A stretch of 36,401 nucleotides of DNA from Oscillospiraceae bacterium (GCA_016288755.1 JAEELE010000010.1:1-36401), one strand, 5' to 3'; counted from the stretch's first letter, positions 15,542 to 24,260 are shown. Notes: generated by a model not told the origin, from the sequence alone. Numbers and translations are program-made.

Positions 15542-16621
15542 ATGAAACACTGTTCCAAACTGACGGCAGCAGTCACGGCGGCTGTGCTGCTCTGCGCCTG
15601 CACCCCGCAGGATTCCGGCAGCCCGGCTGTCACCGACCAGACCAAGCTGTCCGATGTGACGACCCTGACCGACGTGACGACTTTGACTCTAGCGACCGCG
15701 CTGACCGATCTGACGACACTGACCGAAGCGACCGCGCTGACCGAAGGAACCACGCTGACCGATCTGACGACGCTGACCGACGGCACGACCGCCGCATCAC
15801 GGAGCGAATCGGCTGTGCAGACAACGACCGCGGCGGGGAATGTCACGGAGATCAAGGATCAGCGCGATGTGCTCGATATCTTCGCGAAGGGCAGCAAATC
15901 TGCGCTCACCGGCAAGGGCTATGTGTTTGCACGCAGCGGGCTCAATCTGCGCGACAAGCCCTCCGCGTCCGGCAAAAAACTCACGACGCTCAAACAGGGC
16001 ACGGAGGTCACGGTCAGATCCGTCACCCGCGCCAATGTGCAGGGCGATTTTGACGCGGAAATCTGGATGGAGGTCGAGGCGGCGGGCAAAAAGGGCTATG
16101 TCTCCGCGGAATTCGTCGCCTTCTCCTGCACGGACAAGCCGGAGAGCCTCAGCGACGGACAGCGCGCCGCACTCGGCGTTCTGCTCTTCCAGCAGGCGCG
16201 CAAGCTGCGGAATTATTTCTTCCAGGAGGGCGGCATCCGCGCGACCGGGCTGGGTCAATCAGACACAGAGGGCTGGTGTGCCGTCGAGCCCAAGAGCATG
16301 ACGCTCGCGCAGGTGAAAGCCGACTATAACACATATTTCGCGACGGAGATCTGGGGCGGTCTGGACGGCGTCTACAAGGAAACGGGCGGCAGGCTCTATC
16401 TTCAGCCGGCAATGCCCGAAAACCCCTACACCGACCACGAGGAGCTCACAAAGATCACCGGCGCCGCCGCCGACAGCCTCACCTTCTGCATGCATACGAA
16501 ATGGTTTACCACGGGCGAATTTGTCATGGTCACCGAGAACGACGGCGTCACCGAGGAGCCGTTTACGGTGAAATATCTCGACGGCACATGGAAGGTGACG
16601 GACTTCACCGCAAACCTGTAA
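15542..16621 (+). CDS. Lipoprotein with Thr-rich repeat linker and SH3-like domain
   Basis: A 359-residue exported lipoprotein. A basic start and hydrophobic stretch lead to the lipobox LLCAC with the lipidated Cys at residue 20. Residues about 35-85 are degenerate six-residue repeats of the type TTLTDL/TALTEG, probably a wall-spanning linker. A bacterial SH3-like domain follows (SGLNLRDKPSASGKK to GYVSAEFV). The remaining 160 residues are unassigned and end in a beta-rich FTVKYLDGTWKVTDF segment that faintly recalls IseA-type or NTF2-like folds. Binding to cell-wall peptide or glycan is inferred from the SH3 domain. GGAGG lies 8 bases before the ATG. A heptad repeat starts immediately after the TAA. 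Confidence 0.8.
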   Translation: MKHCSKLTAAVTAAVLLCACTPQDSGSPAVTDQTKLSDVTTLTDVTTLTLATALTDLTTLTEATALTEGTTLTDLTTLTDGTTAASRSESAVQTTTAAGNVTEIKDQRDVLDIFAKGSKSALTGKGYVFARSGLNLRDKPSASGKKLTTLKQGTEVTVRSVTRANVQGDFDAEIWMEVEAAGKKGYVSAEFVAFSCTDKPESLSDGQRAALGVLLFQQARKLRNYFFQEGGIRATGLGQSDTEGWCAVEPKSMTLAQVKADYNTYFATEIWGGLDGVYKETGGRLYLQPAMPENPYTDHEELTKITGAAADSLTFCMHTKWFTTGEFVMVTENDGVTEEPFTVKYLDGTWKVTDFTANL

Positions 16622-16717
16622 TGAGAAGTGAGAAGTGCGCGGTTCGGATCAGGAGTGAGCAGCGAGGAGTGCGGAGTTGTTCCGTTTCTTCGCTTCTGCT
16701 GTGCAGCATGATACAAA
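16621..16717 (+). repeat. Heptad repeat, copy D, at the lipoprotein stop codon, with 42-base tail
   Basis: ATGAGAAGTGAGAAGTG follows the TAA stop directly, then GAGTGAGCAGCGAGGAGT. The tail 16676-16717 starts GTTGTTCCGT and is repeated at 16818-16859 with two mismatches in 42. Confidence 0.75.
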
Positions 16718-16741
16718 AATGCCCCCGGTGTCCGGGGGGAT
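16709..16741 (-). terminator. Second minus-strand terminator downstream of the HPr-like gene
   Basis: CCCCCGG and CCGGGGG arms form a GC-rich stem with a 3-base loop. On the minus strand it is followed by CATTTTTG. Confidence 0.65.
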
Positions 16742-16787
16742 GGCGATATTGGTGTGCCCGATCAATTTGAGAGCCGTTTCGCGCAAG

Positions 16788-16859
16788 AAATGAGAAGTGA
16801 GGAGTGAGGAGTGAGGTGTTGTTCCGTTCCTTCGCTTCTGCTGTGCAGCATAATACAAA
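16788..16859 (+). repeat. Heptad repeat, copy E, with the same 42-base tail
   Basis: AAATGAGAAGTGAGGAGTG units followed by GTTGTTCCGT and the rest of the 42-base tail (16818-16859) shared with copy D. Apart from the repeats and two terminators, 16622-17074 holds no gene. Confidence 0.75.
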
Positions 16860-16887
16860 GAGGAAATCGCCCGCGGGGGCTGCCCCG

Positions 16888-16935
16888 CAAAAAAAGACGC
16901 ACCGTCTCTGTGCACGGGCACAGAGGACGATACGT
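16888..16935 (-). terminator. Minus-strand terminator of the HPr-like gene
   Basis: CTCTGTGC and GCACAGAG arms with a 4-base loop, extended by imperfect outer pairs. On the minus strand the stem is followed by TCTTTTTTT (A7 at 16889-16895 on the plus strand). Confidence 0.82.
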
Positions 16936-17074
16936 TGAGTGAGTTTGCCCCCGCTGCCAATGCGCCGGCAGCATGTGGGAGCAACATGAAAAAAGGGGGA
17001 TTCCGGGAGCGGCGTAAGCCTCCCGAGAAAGAAAATGTCAGATGATACCGGTTCGCATGATGCGCGAAGGCAGA

Positions 17075-17323
17075 TCAGTGAACCGGATTGCAGAGGTAAG
17101 TGCCGAGCGCCTCGGCAAGAGCATGCAGCGAAGTCTCATCGGTCGTTGCGACCTCAAGACGGAGCGGCTGCTCACGGTCGAGCGTGAAGATGCCCATGAT
17201 GGACTTTGCATCGACAGAATAGCTGCCGACCACGAGGGTTGCCTCAAAGGGGAAACGGCTCATGATATTGACAAAACGCTCAACATCGGTGATCTCGGGA
17301 AGATAAACGGTGACTGCAGACAT
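17075..17323 (-). CDS. HPr-like protein lacking the phosphorylatable histidine
   Basis: An 82-residue protein with the HPr fold signature VDAKSIMGIF, in which Ser 41 matches HPr Ser 46, the HPrK/P target. The segment where HPr has His 15 (FVNIMSRFP) contains no histidine. It therefore should not carry phosphate for PTS sugar uptake but could act as a Ser-phosphorylated regulator like Crh, though that is inference. The start at 17323 is chosen from GAGGT nearby. The frame is open to 17419 without a clear ribosome site. The promoter at 17469-17497 leaves a leader of about 140 bases. Two terminators follow. Confidence 0.82.
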   Translation of the reverse strand: MSAVTVYLPEITDVERFVNIMSRFPFEATLVVGSYSVDAKSIMGIFTLDREQPLRLEVATTDETSLHALAEALGTYLCNPVH

Positions 17324-17468
17324 CGTTTTTACCTCATTTCTCGAAAGCAGGTGGTGAACGGGCTCGCCGGCTTGCAGCGTCAGGTAGGGGAAACGCAGCA
17401 GCGTGCGCTGCCCGAGCACCGAAAAGCGATATATTTTGGAAGGGCTGTCATGAATTCACCCTGCGTTA

Positions 17469-17497
17469 AATATAGCACCGCAAGGGGCTTTTGTCAA
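17469..17497 (-). promoter_or_regulatory. Promoter of the HPr-like gene
   Basis: On the minus strand TTGACA (17497-17492), a 17-base spacer and TATATT (17474-17469) preceded by GTGC. Confidence 0.82.
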
Positions 17498-17583
17498 GCA
17501 AAATCGTGCTATTTTGTACGAGTGACCGAATTTTGCGGGTGAAAGCAAACATCTTTTTTGCATTTCCCCGGATACTGTTTATG

Positions 17584-17617
17584 GTGCACAAGGGTTTGAT
17601 GTTGAATTTGTGCACAA
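17584..17617. promoter_or_regulatory. Paired GTGCAC palindromes upstream of mtaB
   Basis: GGTGCACAAG (17583-17592) and the perfect palindrome TTGTGCACAA (17608-17617) lie 26 bases apart centre to centre, just before the mtaB ribosome site. They could be a regulator-binding pair. The factor is unknown and chance is possible. Confidence 0.35.
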
Positions 17618-17633
17618 TACACAAGGAGAAACC

Positions 17634-18938
17634 ATGAATTACCAGATCATCACCCTCGGCTGCAAGGTCAACCAGGCCGAGAGCTCCGGGCTTGCAGCCG
17701 TGCTGGACAGCCGCGGGCTGCGTCGTGTCAGACAGGCGGAGGATGCCGACGTCCTGATCGTCAACAGCTGCGCGGTCACGGGCGAGAGCGTGCGGAAGGT
17801 GCGGCAGCTGCTGCGTTCGCTCAGGCGCCGAAACCCCGGGGCGCTGCTGATCCTCACGGGCTGCTGGCCGCAGGCGTTCCCGCAGGACGACTTTTCCGGG
17901 GCGGACCTTGTCACCGGCACGCGCGACCGCGAAGCCATGCTCGCCCGCATCGACGCGCTGGCAGCGGCACGCCCCGGGGAGACCGAATCGCATATTTCGC
18001 CCTATCAGCGCGGCGACAGCTTTTCCGCGCTGCCCTGTGCCGACACCACGCGCACCAGAGCCTTCCTCAAGATTCAGGACGGCTGCAATCAGTTCTGCAG
18101 CTACTGCATCATTCCCTATGCGCGCGGGCGGTCGCGCTCCATGCCGGTCGGACGGCTGCGGGAGGAGGCAGAGACGCTCAGTGCGCAGGGCTTCCGCGAG
18201 ATCGTGCTGACCGGCATCAACCTCTGCTTCTACGGCGACGACATCGGCGCGACGCTTGCAGAAGCCGTGCGCATCTGCGCGGAACAGCCCGGATTTCTCC
18301 GGGTGCGGCTGGGGTCGCTCGAGCCCGAGCGCATGACGCCTGAGCTGCTCGCCGCGCTGCGCGGCTGCGGGAAATTCTGTCCGCAGTTTCACCTCTCTCT
18401 GCAAAGCGGCTCCGACGCCGTCCTAAAGCGGATGCACCGGCACTATGACACCGCGCAGTACCGCGCGCTGGCGGCTGAGATCCACCGGCTCTTCCCCGAT
18501 GCCGCGCTGACCACCGACGTGATCGTCGGCTTCCCGGGCGAGACAGAGCAGGAATTCGCCGAGAGCTGCGCATTTGTCCGGGAGATGGGCTTTGCGAAGG
18601 TGCATGTGTTCCCCTATTCGCAGCGGGAGGGCACCAAAGCCGCGGAGATGCCCGGGCAGATCGCACCCGCGGTGAAGGCTGAACGTGCCGCAGCGCTGTC
18701 GGAAATAGCCGGTGCGATCCGCGCCGGGCGCCTTGCCGCGATGGTCGGGACACAGCAGCAGGTGCTCGTGGAAAACCAAAAGCAGCAAAATGCACAGAGC
18801 TTTCACCAAGGGCATACAGGCGATGGTACACTTGTGAAAATTTTCTCGGAAAATCGCGAAAAGGGTTTGCAGAATTCCGTCGTTTGTGTTACAATAAAGG
18901 GGTATGAGCAGGATGCGCTCATTGCCGATCTCAACTGA
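17634..18938 (+). CDS. mtaB: tRNA (t6A37) methylthiotransferase MtaB
   Basis: A 434-residue radical-SAM methylthiotransferase that adds a methylthio group to t6A at position 37 of ANN-decoding tRNAs. Cys 10, Cys 46 and Cys 77 (TLGCKVN, NSCAVTG, TGCWPQ) should hold the auxiliary iron-sulfur cluster. CNQFCSYC (151-158) is the radical-SAM cluster motif. SLQSGSDAVLKRMHR and VGFPGETEQEF are typical of the family, and TLGCKVNQ distinguishes MtaB from MiaB. A TRAM-like tail ends the protein. The ATG at 17634 follows AAGGAG; an earlier in-frame ATG at 17610 has none. It is followed by the small Cys-rich gene after 18 bases. Confidence 0.94.
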   Translation: MNYQIITLGCKVNQAESSGLAAVLDSRGLRRVRQAEDADVLIVNSCAVTGESVRKVRQLLRSLRRRNPGALLILTGCWPQAFPQDDFSGADLVTGTRDREAMLARIDALAAARPGETESHISPYQRGDSFSALPCADTTRTRAFLKIQDGCNQFCSYCIIPYARGRSRSMPVGRLREEAETLSAQGFREIVLTGINLCFYGDDIGATLAEAVRICAEQPGFLRVRLGSLEPERMTPELLAALRGCGKFCPQFHLSLQSGSDAVLKRMHRHYDTAQYRALAAEIHRLFPDAALTTDVIVGFPGETEQEFAESCAFVREMGFAKVHVFPYSQREGTKAAEMPGQIAPAVKAERAAALSEIAGAIRAGRLAAMVGTQQQVLVENQKQQNAQSFHQGHTGDGTLVKIFSENREKGLQNSVVCVTIKGYEQDALIADLN

Positions 18939-18956
18939 CCGAAGGAGGTTCACGCC

Positions 18957-19322
18957 ATGAACAAGGCAGATTACGCCGCTTCCCTCAAATCGCAGATGAA
19001 CTGCTGTCAGGCAGTGCTGCTCGCCTATGCGGACGAGCTCCGGCTGCCGCCGGATACGCTGATGCGTCTGGGCTCGGCATTCGGCTCGGGCATGGCGACG
19101 ACGGAGGGCACCTGCGGCGCGCTCGTCGGGGCGGAGACCGTGCTCGGACTGCTCGGCAAGCAGCCTGTGCGTGCCGATGCAAGACAGCTGTTCACCGAAT
19201 TTGAACGGCTCTGCGGCAGCACGGTCTGCAAAACGCTCAAGGGCATCGGCACCGGGAAGGTGCTCTGCTCCTGCGAGGACTGCGTGCGCAATGCCGCAGC
19301 GGCTGTTGAAAAGCTGATCTGA
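18957..19322 (+). CDS. C_GCAxxG_C_C family protein
   Basis: A 121-residue cysteine-rich protein of the C_GCAxxG_C_C family, whose function is not established and is often assumed to be redox-related. The pattern is visible as NCCQAV near residue 16, GTCGALVGA near 51, CGSTVCKTLKG and LCSCEDCVR at the end. There is no signal peptide, so it is cytoplasmic. GGAGG lies 8 bases before the ATG. It sits between mtaB and purL on the same strand, and a shared transcript is likely but no functional link is evident. Confidence 0.85.
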   Translation: MNKADYAASLKSQMNCCQAVLLAYADELRLPPDTLMRLGSAFGSGMATTEGTCGALVGAETVLGLLGKQPVRADARQLFTEFERLCGSTVCKTLKGIGTGKVLCSCEDCVRNAAAAVEKLI

Positions 19323-19381
19323 ACGGCGCCGCATGATTTGTTTTCCATTTCTCACTTTATCATAAGCGGAGGTAAATTGAT

Positions 19382-22300
19382 ATGGCAGTATTTCGCATTT
19401 ACACAGAAAAGAAGCCGCAGTTTGCGGTCGAGGCACAGTCCGTGCTCTCCGATCTGCGCACGGCGCTCCAGCTCGATGTCCTCGGCATCCGCGTGCTCAA
19501 CCGCTACGACGCCGATCACATCACGGAGGCGGATTTCAAAGCGGCGATCCCGACCGTGTTCTCCGAGCCGGCGGTCGATCTCACCTACGACAGGCTCCCG
19601 CTGCTCTCCAATCAGGAGCGCGTGTTTGCCGTCGAGTATCTGCCCGGGCAGTTTGACCAGCGCGCCGACTCCTGTGAACAGTGTATTCAGATTCTCAACG
19701 GAAAAGACCGCTGCCGCGTGCGCAATGCGAGAGTGTATATCGTCACCGGCGCGATCTCCGATGCCGAGTTCGACCGTCTCAAGCACTATCTGATCAACCC
19801 GGTCGAGAGCCGCGAGGCTTCGCTCGACACCGTTGACACGCTCGACACCAACTACGCGCTGCCCGAGACCGTCGAGACGCTGGAGGGCTTCATCGCGATG
19901 GACGAGCAGGGCAGACGCGATTTTCTCCGCACCTACGGGCTCGCGATGGATTACGACGACATCACCTTCTGCCAGAGCTATTTCCGCGATGAGGAGCACC
20001 GCGACCCGACGATCACCGAGATCCGCATGATCGACACCTACTGGAGCGATCACTGCCGCCACACGACTTTCCTCACGACCGTCGACAAGGCGGAGATCGC
20101 CACTCCCTATATCCAAGAGACCTACGACGAATATCTGCGCATCAAGCGCGAGCTCGGACGCGGCGACAAGCCGGTCACGCTCATGGATATGGCGACGATG
20201 GCAATGCGCAAGCTGAAAGCCGACGGCAAAATCCCCGCGCTCGACGAGAGCGAGGAGATCAACGCATGCTCGGTCAAAATCAAGGTCGAGACCGATCACG
20301 GCACCGAGGACTGGATCCTCATGTTCAAGAATGAGACGCACAATCACCCGACCGAGATCGAGCCCTTCGGCGGCGCGGCGACCTGTCTGGGCGGCGCGAT
20401 CCGCGACCCGCTCTCGGGGCGCAGCTATGTCTATCAGGCAATGCGCGTGACCGGTGCGGCAAATCCGCTCGTGCCCGTTTCCGACACGATCCCCGGCAAG
20501 CTGCCGCAGCGCAAGATCACGGTCGGCGCGGCAAACGGCTATTCCTCCTACGGCAACCAGATCGGTCTGGCGACGGGGCATGTCACCGAGGTCTATCACC
20601 CGGGCTATGTCGCAAAGCGCATGGAGATCGGCGCGGTCGTCGGTGCGGCTCCCGCTGAGAATATCCGCAGAGAGAGACCCCAGCCGGGCGATATCATCAT
20701 CCTGCTCGGCGGCAAGACCGGCAGAGACGGCTGCGGCGGCGCGACCGGCTCCTCCAAATCCCACACGCTCGAATCGCTGACGCACTGCGGCGCAGAGGTG
20801 CAGAAGGGCAATCCGCCCGAGGAGCGCAAGCTGCAGCGCCTCTTCCGCGACCCCGAGGTCACGCGCCTCATCAAGCGCTGCAATGACTTCGGTGCGGGCG
20901 GTGTCTCCGTCGCGATCGGCGAGCTGACCGACGGGCTCGATATCGACCTCAACGCCGTTCCCCGCAAATATGACGGTCTGGACGGCACCGAGCTGGCAAT
21001 CTCCGAATCGCAGGAGCGCATGGCTGTGGTCGTCGCGCCCGAGGATGTCGAGGCATTCATGGCAGCCGCGGCAAGAGAGAACCTGCAGGCGACCGTCGTC
21101 GCAGTCGCGACCGACACGAACCGCCTGCGCATGAACTGGAACGGCAGAACGATCGTTGATCTGTCGCGCACCTTCCTCAACTCCAACGGTGCGGAAAAGC
21201 ACACCGATATCATCGCGGCAGCACCCGCGAGCAAGGCCGAGACCTACGAATCCGCCTTTGAGGACACCCCCGAGGGCTGGCGCGAGATGATGAGCAGCCT
21301 CAATATCTGCTCGCAGAAGGGTCTGGTCGAGAAATTCGACTCGACGATCGGCGCGGGCACAGTGCTGATGCCGTTCGGCGGCGCCTATCAGCTCACCCCG
21401 GCGCAGGCAATGGCTGCGAAGATCCCGGTGCTCTCGGGCGAGACCACGACCTGCTCGGTCATGGGCTGGGGCTTCCACCCGACGCTTTCGGAGCAGTCGC
21501 CCTATCACGGCGCAATGCTCGCGGTGATCGAATCCGTCGCCAAGGTGATCGCGGCGGGCGGCTCGTGGCATCAGTGCTGGCTGACCTTCCAGGAGTATTT
21601 CGAGCGCACGCAGAATGACCCCAAGCGCTGGGGCAAGCCGTTCTCGGCACTGCTCGGCGCCTTCAAGGCACAGCTTGAGCTCTCCTGTGCCTCCATCGGC
21701 GGCAAGGATTCCATGTCCGGCACCTTCGAGCACATCGACGTTCCGCCGACGCTCGTGTCGTTCGCGGTCTCCACGGCGGACACAAAGCGCGTGGTGTCCA
21801 CGGAATTCAAGGCGGCGGGGCACACCGTCATCCGCATCGCCCCGATGTATTACAGCACGGGGCTGCCCGAGTGGGACAGCATCCGCCGCGTGTTCGATCA
21901 GGTCGAGCAGATCATCACGGACGGCAGAGCGAAGGCGGTCTGGACGGTCTCGAACGGCGGTGTCGCCGAGGGTCTCGCCAAGATGGCAATGGGCAATCAC
22001 ATCGGCTTTGAATTCACAAAGCAGCTCCCCGAGACCGTGCTCTTCCAGCCGATCCCCGGCTCCTTCCTGATCGAGCTCGAGGGTCCGGCGAAGGACGGCG
22101 AGGAGGTCATCGGCAGAACGACCGCACAGTACAAGATCTTCTCCGACAGCTACACGATCAGCATGGACACGCTCCAGAAGGCATGGGAGGGCAAGCTCGA
22201 ATCGGTGTTCCCGTGCCGCATCAAAACCGAGTTCAAGACGATCGAGGCGTATACGCATAAGGCGGCATCGCGCCCGGCACCGGCTGTCAAGGTCGCAAAG

Positions 22301-23098
22301 CCGCGCGTGCTGATCCCGGTCTTCCCCGGCACCAACTGCGAATACGACAGCGCAAGAGCCTTTGAGCGCGCGGGTGCCGTGCCGCAGGTGCTGGTCATCC
22401 GCAATCTCTCCGCATCGGATATTGAGCAGTCGGTCGAAGCAGCGGTCAAGGCGATCGAACAGTCGCAGATGATTATGATTCCCGGCGGCTTCTCCGGCGG
22501 CGACGAGCCCGACGGCTCGGGCAAGTTCATCACGGCATTCTTCCGCAACCCGAAGGTGACCGAGGCTGTGCACAGGCTCCTCAAGGAGCGCGACGGTCTG
22601 ATGCTCGGCATCTGCAACGGCTTCCAGGCGCTGATCAAGCTGGGTCTGGTGCCCTACGGCGAGATCACCGAGATGACGGCGGATTCGCCGACGCTGACCT
22701 TCAATACGATCGCGCGCCACCAGAGCATGATGGTGACCACGCGCGTGGCATCGAACAAGTCTCCGTGGCTGGCGGCGTGCAAGCCCGGCGACCTGCACAG
22801 CATTCCGATCTCGCACGGTGAGGGGCGGTTCATCGCCTCCGGCTCGCTGATCCAGCGGCTCGCGAAGAACGGGCAGATCGCGACGCAGTATGTCGATCTT
22901 TCCGGCACGCCGACGATGGATATCCGGTTCAACCCGAACAGCTCGGTCGATGCGATCGAGGGCATCACGTCGCCGGACGGCAGAGTGCTCGGCAAGATGG
23001 GTCACAGCGAGCGCATCGGCGGGATGGTCTGCAAGAATGTGCCCGGCGAGAAGGATCAGAAGATCTTCGAGAGCGGCGTTGCTTATTTTGCGGACTGA
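19382..23098 (+). CDS. purL: Phosphoribosylformylglycinamidine synthase, single-chain
   Basis: A 1238-residue FGAM synthase that converts FGAR, glutamine and ATP to FGAM in purine synthesis. It fuses the PurS-like N-terminus, the ATP-dependent PurL core and the PurQ glutaminase. Visible marks: SDHCRHTTF near residue 220, NETHNHPTEIEPFGGAATC near 318, a second ATP-grasp-like half containing GGKDSMSGTF, and the glutaminase from about 975 with FPGTNCEYDS, GGFSGGDEP, GICNGFQ (catalytic Cys) and SHGEGRF (His). The start follows GGAGG at the proper distance. No PurR or purine riboswitch signal was recognised in the short upstream gap. A strong terminator follows. Confidence 0.96.
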   Translation: MAVFRIYTEKKPQFAVEAQSVLSDLRTALQLDVLGIRVLNRYDADHITEADFKAAIPTVFSEPAVDLTYDRLPLLSNQERVFAVEYLPGQFDQRADSCEQCIQILNGKDRCRVRNARVYIVTGAISDAEFDRLKHYLINPVESREASLDTVDTLDTNYALPETVETLEGFIAMDEQGRRDFLRTYGLAMDYDDITFCQSYFRDEEHRDPTITEIRMIDTYWSDHCRHTTFLTTVDKAEIATPYIQETYDEYLRIKRELGRGDKPVTLMDMATMAMRKLKADGKIPALDESEEINACSVKIKVETDHGTEDWILMFKNETHNHPTEIEPFGGAATCLGGAIRDPLSGRSYVYQAMRVTGAANPLVPVSDTIPGKLPQRKITVGAANGYSSYGNQIGLATGHVTEVYHPGYVAKRMEIGAVVGAAPAENIRRERPQPGDIIILLGGKTGRDGCGGATGSSKSHTLESLTHCGAEVQKGNPPEERKLQRLFRDPEVTRLIKRCNDFGAGGVSVAIGELTDGLDIDLNAVPRKYDGLDGTELAISESQERMAVVVAPEDVEAFMAAAARENLQATVVAVATDTNRLRMNWNGRTIVDLSRTFLNSNGAEKHTDIIAAAPASKAETYESAFEDTPEGWREMMSSLNICSQKGLVEKFDSTIGAGTVLMPFGGAYQLTPAQAMAAKIPVLSGETTTCSVMGWGFHPTLSEQSPYHGAMLAVIESVAKVIAAGGSWHQCWLTFQEYFERTQNDPKRWGKPFSALLGAFKAQLELSCASIGGKDSMSGTFEHIDVPPTLVSFAVSTADTKRVVSTEFKAAGHTVIRIAPMYYSTGLPEWDSIRRVFDQVEQIITDGRAKAVWTVSNGGVAEGLAKMAMGNHIGFEFTKQLPETVLFQPIPGSFLIELEGPAKDGEEVIGRTTAQYKIFSDSYTISMDTLQKAWEGKLESVFPCRIKTEFKTIEAYTHKAASRPAPAVKVAKPRVLIPVFPGTNCEYDSARAFERAGAVPQVLVIRNLSASDIEQSVEAAVKAIEQSQMIMIPGGFSGGDEPDGSGKFITAFFRNPKVTEAVHRLLKERDGLMLGICNGFQALIKLGLVPYGEITEMTADSPTLTFNTIARHQSMMVTTRVASNKSPWLAACKPGDLHSIPISHGEGRFIASGSLIQRLAKNGQIATQYVDLSGTPTMDIRFNPNSSVDAIEGITSPDGRVLGKMGHSERIGGMVCKNVPGEKDQKIFESGVAYFAD

Positions 23099-23108
23099 GA
23101 ATAATGAC

Positions 23109-23146
23109 TCCCCCGCGGTTTTACCAGAGACCGTGGGGGATTTTTT
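23109..23146 (+). terminator. Intrinsic terminator after purL
   Basis: An 11-pair stem (TCCCCCGCGGT with ACCGTGGGGGA) followed by TTTTTTG, 11 bases after the purL stop. Confidence 0.92.
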
Positions 23147-23308
23147 GTTTGTGCGGTAATGATTGTGAGCGCTGTTATCTCCGGTTCTTCGCTGAAATCG
23201 CCCTGCGTGCGGCTAGCACGCACAGCGGGAACGAAAGATATGGCTTATCAGGCATACAGGGAACTTAGATTTACGAAACAGAGAGAGGGAGAGATAAGGA
23301 AAGAGAGC

Positions 23309-23387
23309 GCGAGAGAAAACCTTAAGAGAGGGGGAGAGACCGCGAGCTTGCGAGCGACTCTTCCCCTCTCTTGTGGTTTCCTCTCGC
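23309..23387. repeat. 30-base purine/pyrimidine inverted repeat
   Basis: Arms 23309-23338 and 23358-23387 match at 26 of 30 positions. The left arm is almost all purine, with runs of GAGAG and GGGGG. The 19-base loop contains a further CGCGAG/CTTGCG pairing. It lies in the 390-base gap between the purL terminator and the GtrA terminator, which holds no convincing gene. The neighbouring 23267-23310 is also GAGA-rich. Confidence 0.65.
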
Positions 23388-23473
23388 AATCGCGCCCCGC
23401 GCCCAGCCAGAATTACAGCAGGAACTACGATAAAGAACAAGGAACCAAAGCGCTCACAATTATTCCGCATAAA

Positions 23474-23514
23474 CCAAAAATCCCCCGCAGCCCACAAAAG
23501 CCGCAGGGGGATTT
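23474..23514 (-). terminator. Intrinsic terminator of the GtrA-family gene
   Basis: On the minus strand AAATCCCCCTGCGG pairs with GCGGGGGATTT and is followed by TTGG. The symmetrical flanks let it work weakly on the plus strand too. Confidence 0.75.
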
Positions 23515-23550
23515 CTCATTTCTAATTTCTCACTTCTCACTTCTCATTTT
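23512..23550 (-). repeat. Heptad repeat, copy F, spanning the GtrA stop codon
   Basis: On the minus strand GAAAATGAGAAGTGAGAAG contains the last codons and the TGA of the GtrA gene, then continues TGAGAAATTAGAAATGAG. Confidence 0.75.
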
Positions 23551-24061
23551 CCGCTTCTTCTTTCGCTTCTTCGCTTCCCTTCCGAAAGACCACCAGCTTG
23601 CTGAATACATAATTGAGCGCGAGAATGATAAACTGCGACGCGAATGTCATGATGACATATCCCGTATCGCCCCACCCGAAGATCACGGGCAGTTCCATCA
23701 GCCCGACCTCAAGAAAAAAGGTCACTGCTCTTGCACCGAAAAAGGTCCCGATCTCACGCAGCAGATCGCCGCGCTCGGTCGTCTTGCTGTGAAACACGTA
23801 TTTCTTGTTGACCACAAACGCGAATGTCGCGCAGATCACCCACGAGACCGTCGTGTTGATGCCGTTTGCGAGCGCGTTTTCGGCAAGCGAGATGCCGAAG
23901 AGCCCGAAGAGCCACTTCCCCACCAGCTTCGTCACGATCGAGAGCAGCGTCGTCCATGCGCCGTAATAGCAATAGCGCCAGACGCTCTCGTATTTGTCCC
24001 ACAGATTTTTGATCGGCTTCGGCATCAGCCGGATGATGAGCTGCAGCAGTGCCTCCAGCAT
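23537..24061 (-). CDS. GtrA-family membrane protein
   Basis: A 174-residue integral membrane protein with four hydrophobic segments. GINTTVSWVICATFAFVVNKKYVFHSK is split by the membrane edge in the way typical of GtrA proteins, and the C-terminal half has FASQFIILALNYVFSKLVVF. Family members are thought to help move undecaprenyl-linked sugars or to support teichoic acid or O-antigen glycosylation. No glycosyltransferase gene is adjacent, so the partner is unknown. The start at 24061 follows GGAGGG; the frame opens further upstream through the promoter. The last three residues and stop lie within a heptad repeat. Confidence 0.87.
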   Translation of the reverse strand: MLEALLQLIIRLMPKPIKNLWDKYESVWRYCYYGAWTTLLSIVTKLVGKWLFGLFGISLAENALANGINTTVSWVICATFAFVVNKKYVFHSKTTERGDLLREIGTFFGARAVTFFLEVGLMELPVIFGWGDTGYVIMTFASQFIILALNYVFSKLVVFRKGSEEAKEEAENEK

Positions 24062-24092
24062 GTCGTTCCCTCCGTTCCGGTTTTCTCCCGCT

Positions 24093-24121
24093 ATTATAAC
24101 ACGAACCGCCGAAAAATGCAA
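24093..24121 (-). promoter_or_regulatory. Promoter of the GtrA-family gene
   Basis: On the minus strand TTGCAT (24121-24116), 17 bases, TATAAT (24098-24093) preceded by GTGT. Confidence 0.8.
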
Positions 24122-24260
24122 TAGCTGTTGAAAAATCATGTGCCCGCAGCTGTGCTTTTGCAACCGCTTCTCCGCCCGCGGAGCGCCCGTTTTTCAAGAG
24201 AGCCCACAAAAACCGCACCGTGCAGCTGTATTTTTCTGTCGGATTTCGGGAAATCTGAGC

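Noticed and set aside
19352..23005. A 1217-codon open frame on the minus strand opposite purL
   Set aside because: It mirrors purL, a clear housekeeping gene, and is rich in Arg, Asp, His and Leu with no recognisable domain. High GC at third codon positions removes stops from the opposite strand.
23159..24124. A 321-codon plus-strand frame over the GtrA gene
   Set aside because: It runs through a terminator, an inverted repeat and the antisense of a clear membrane protein with its own promoter.
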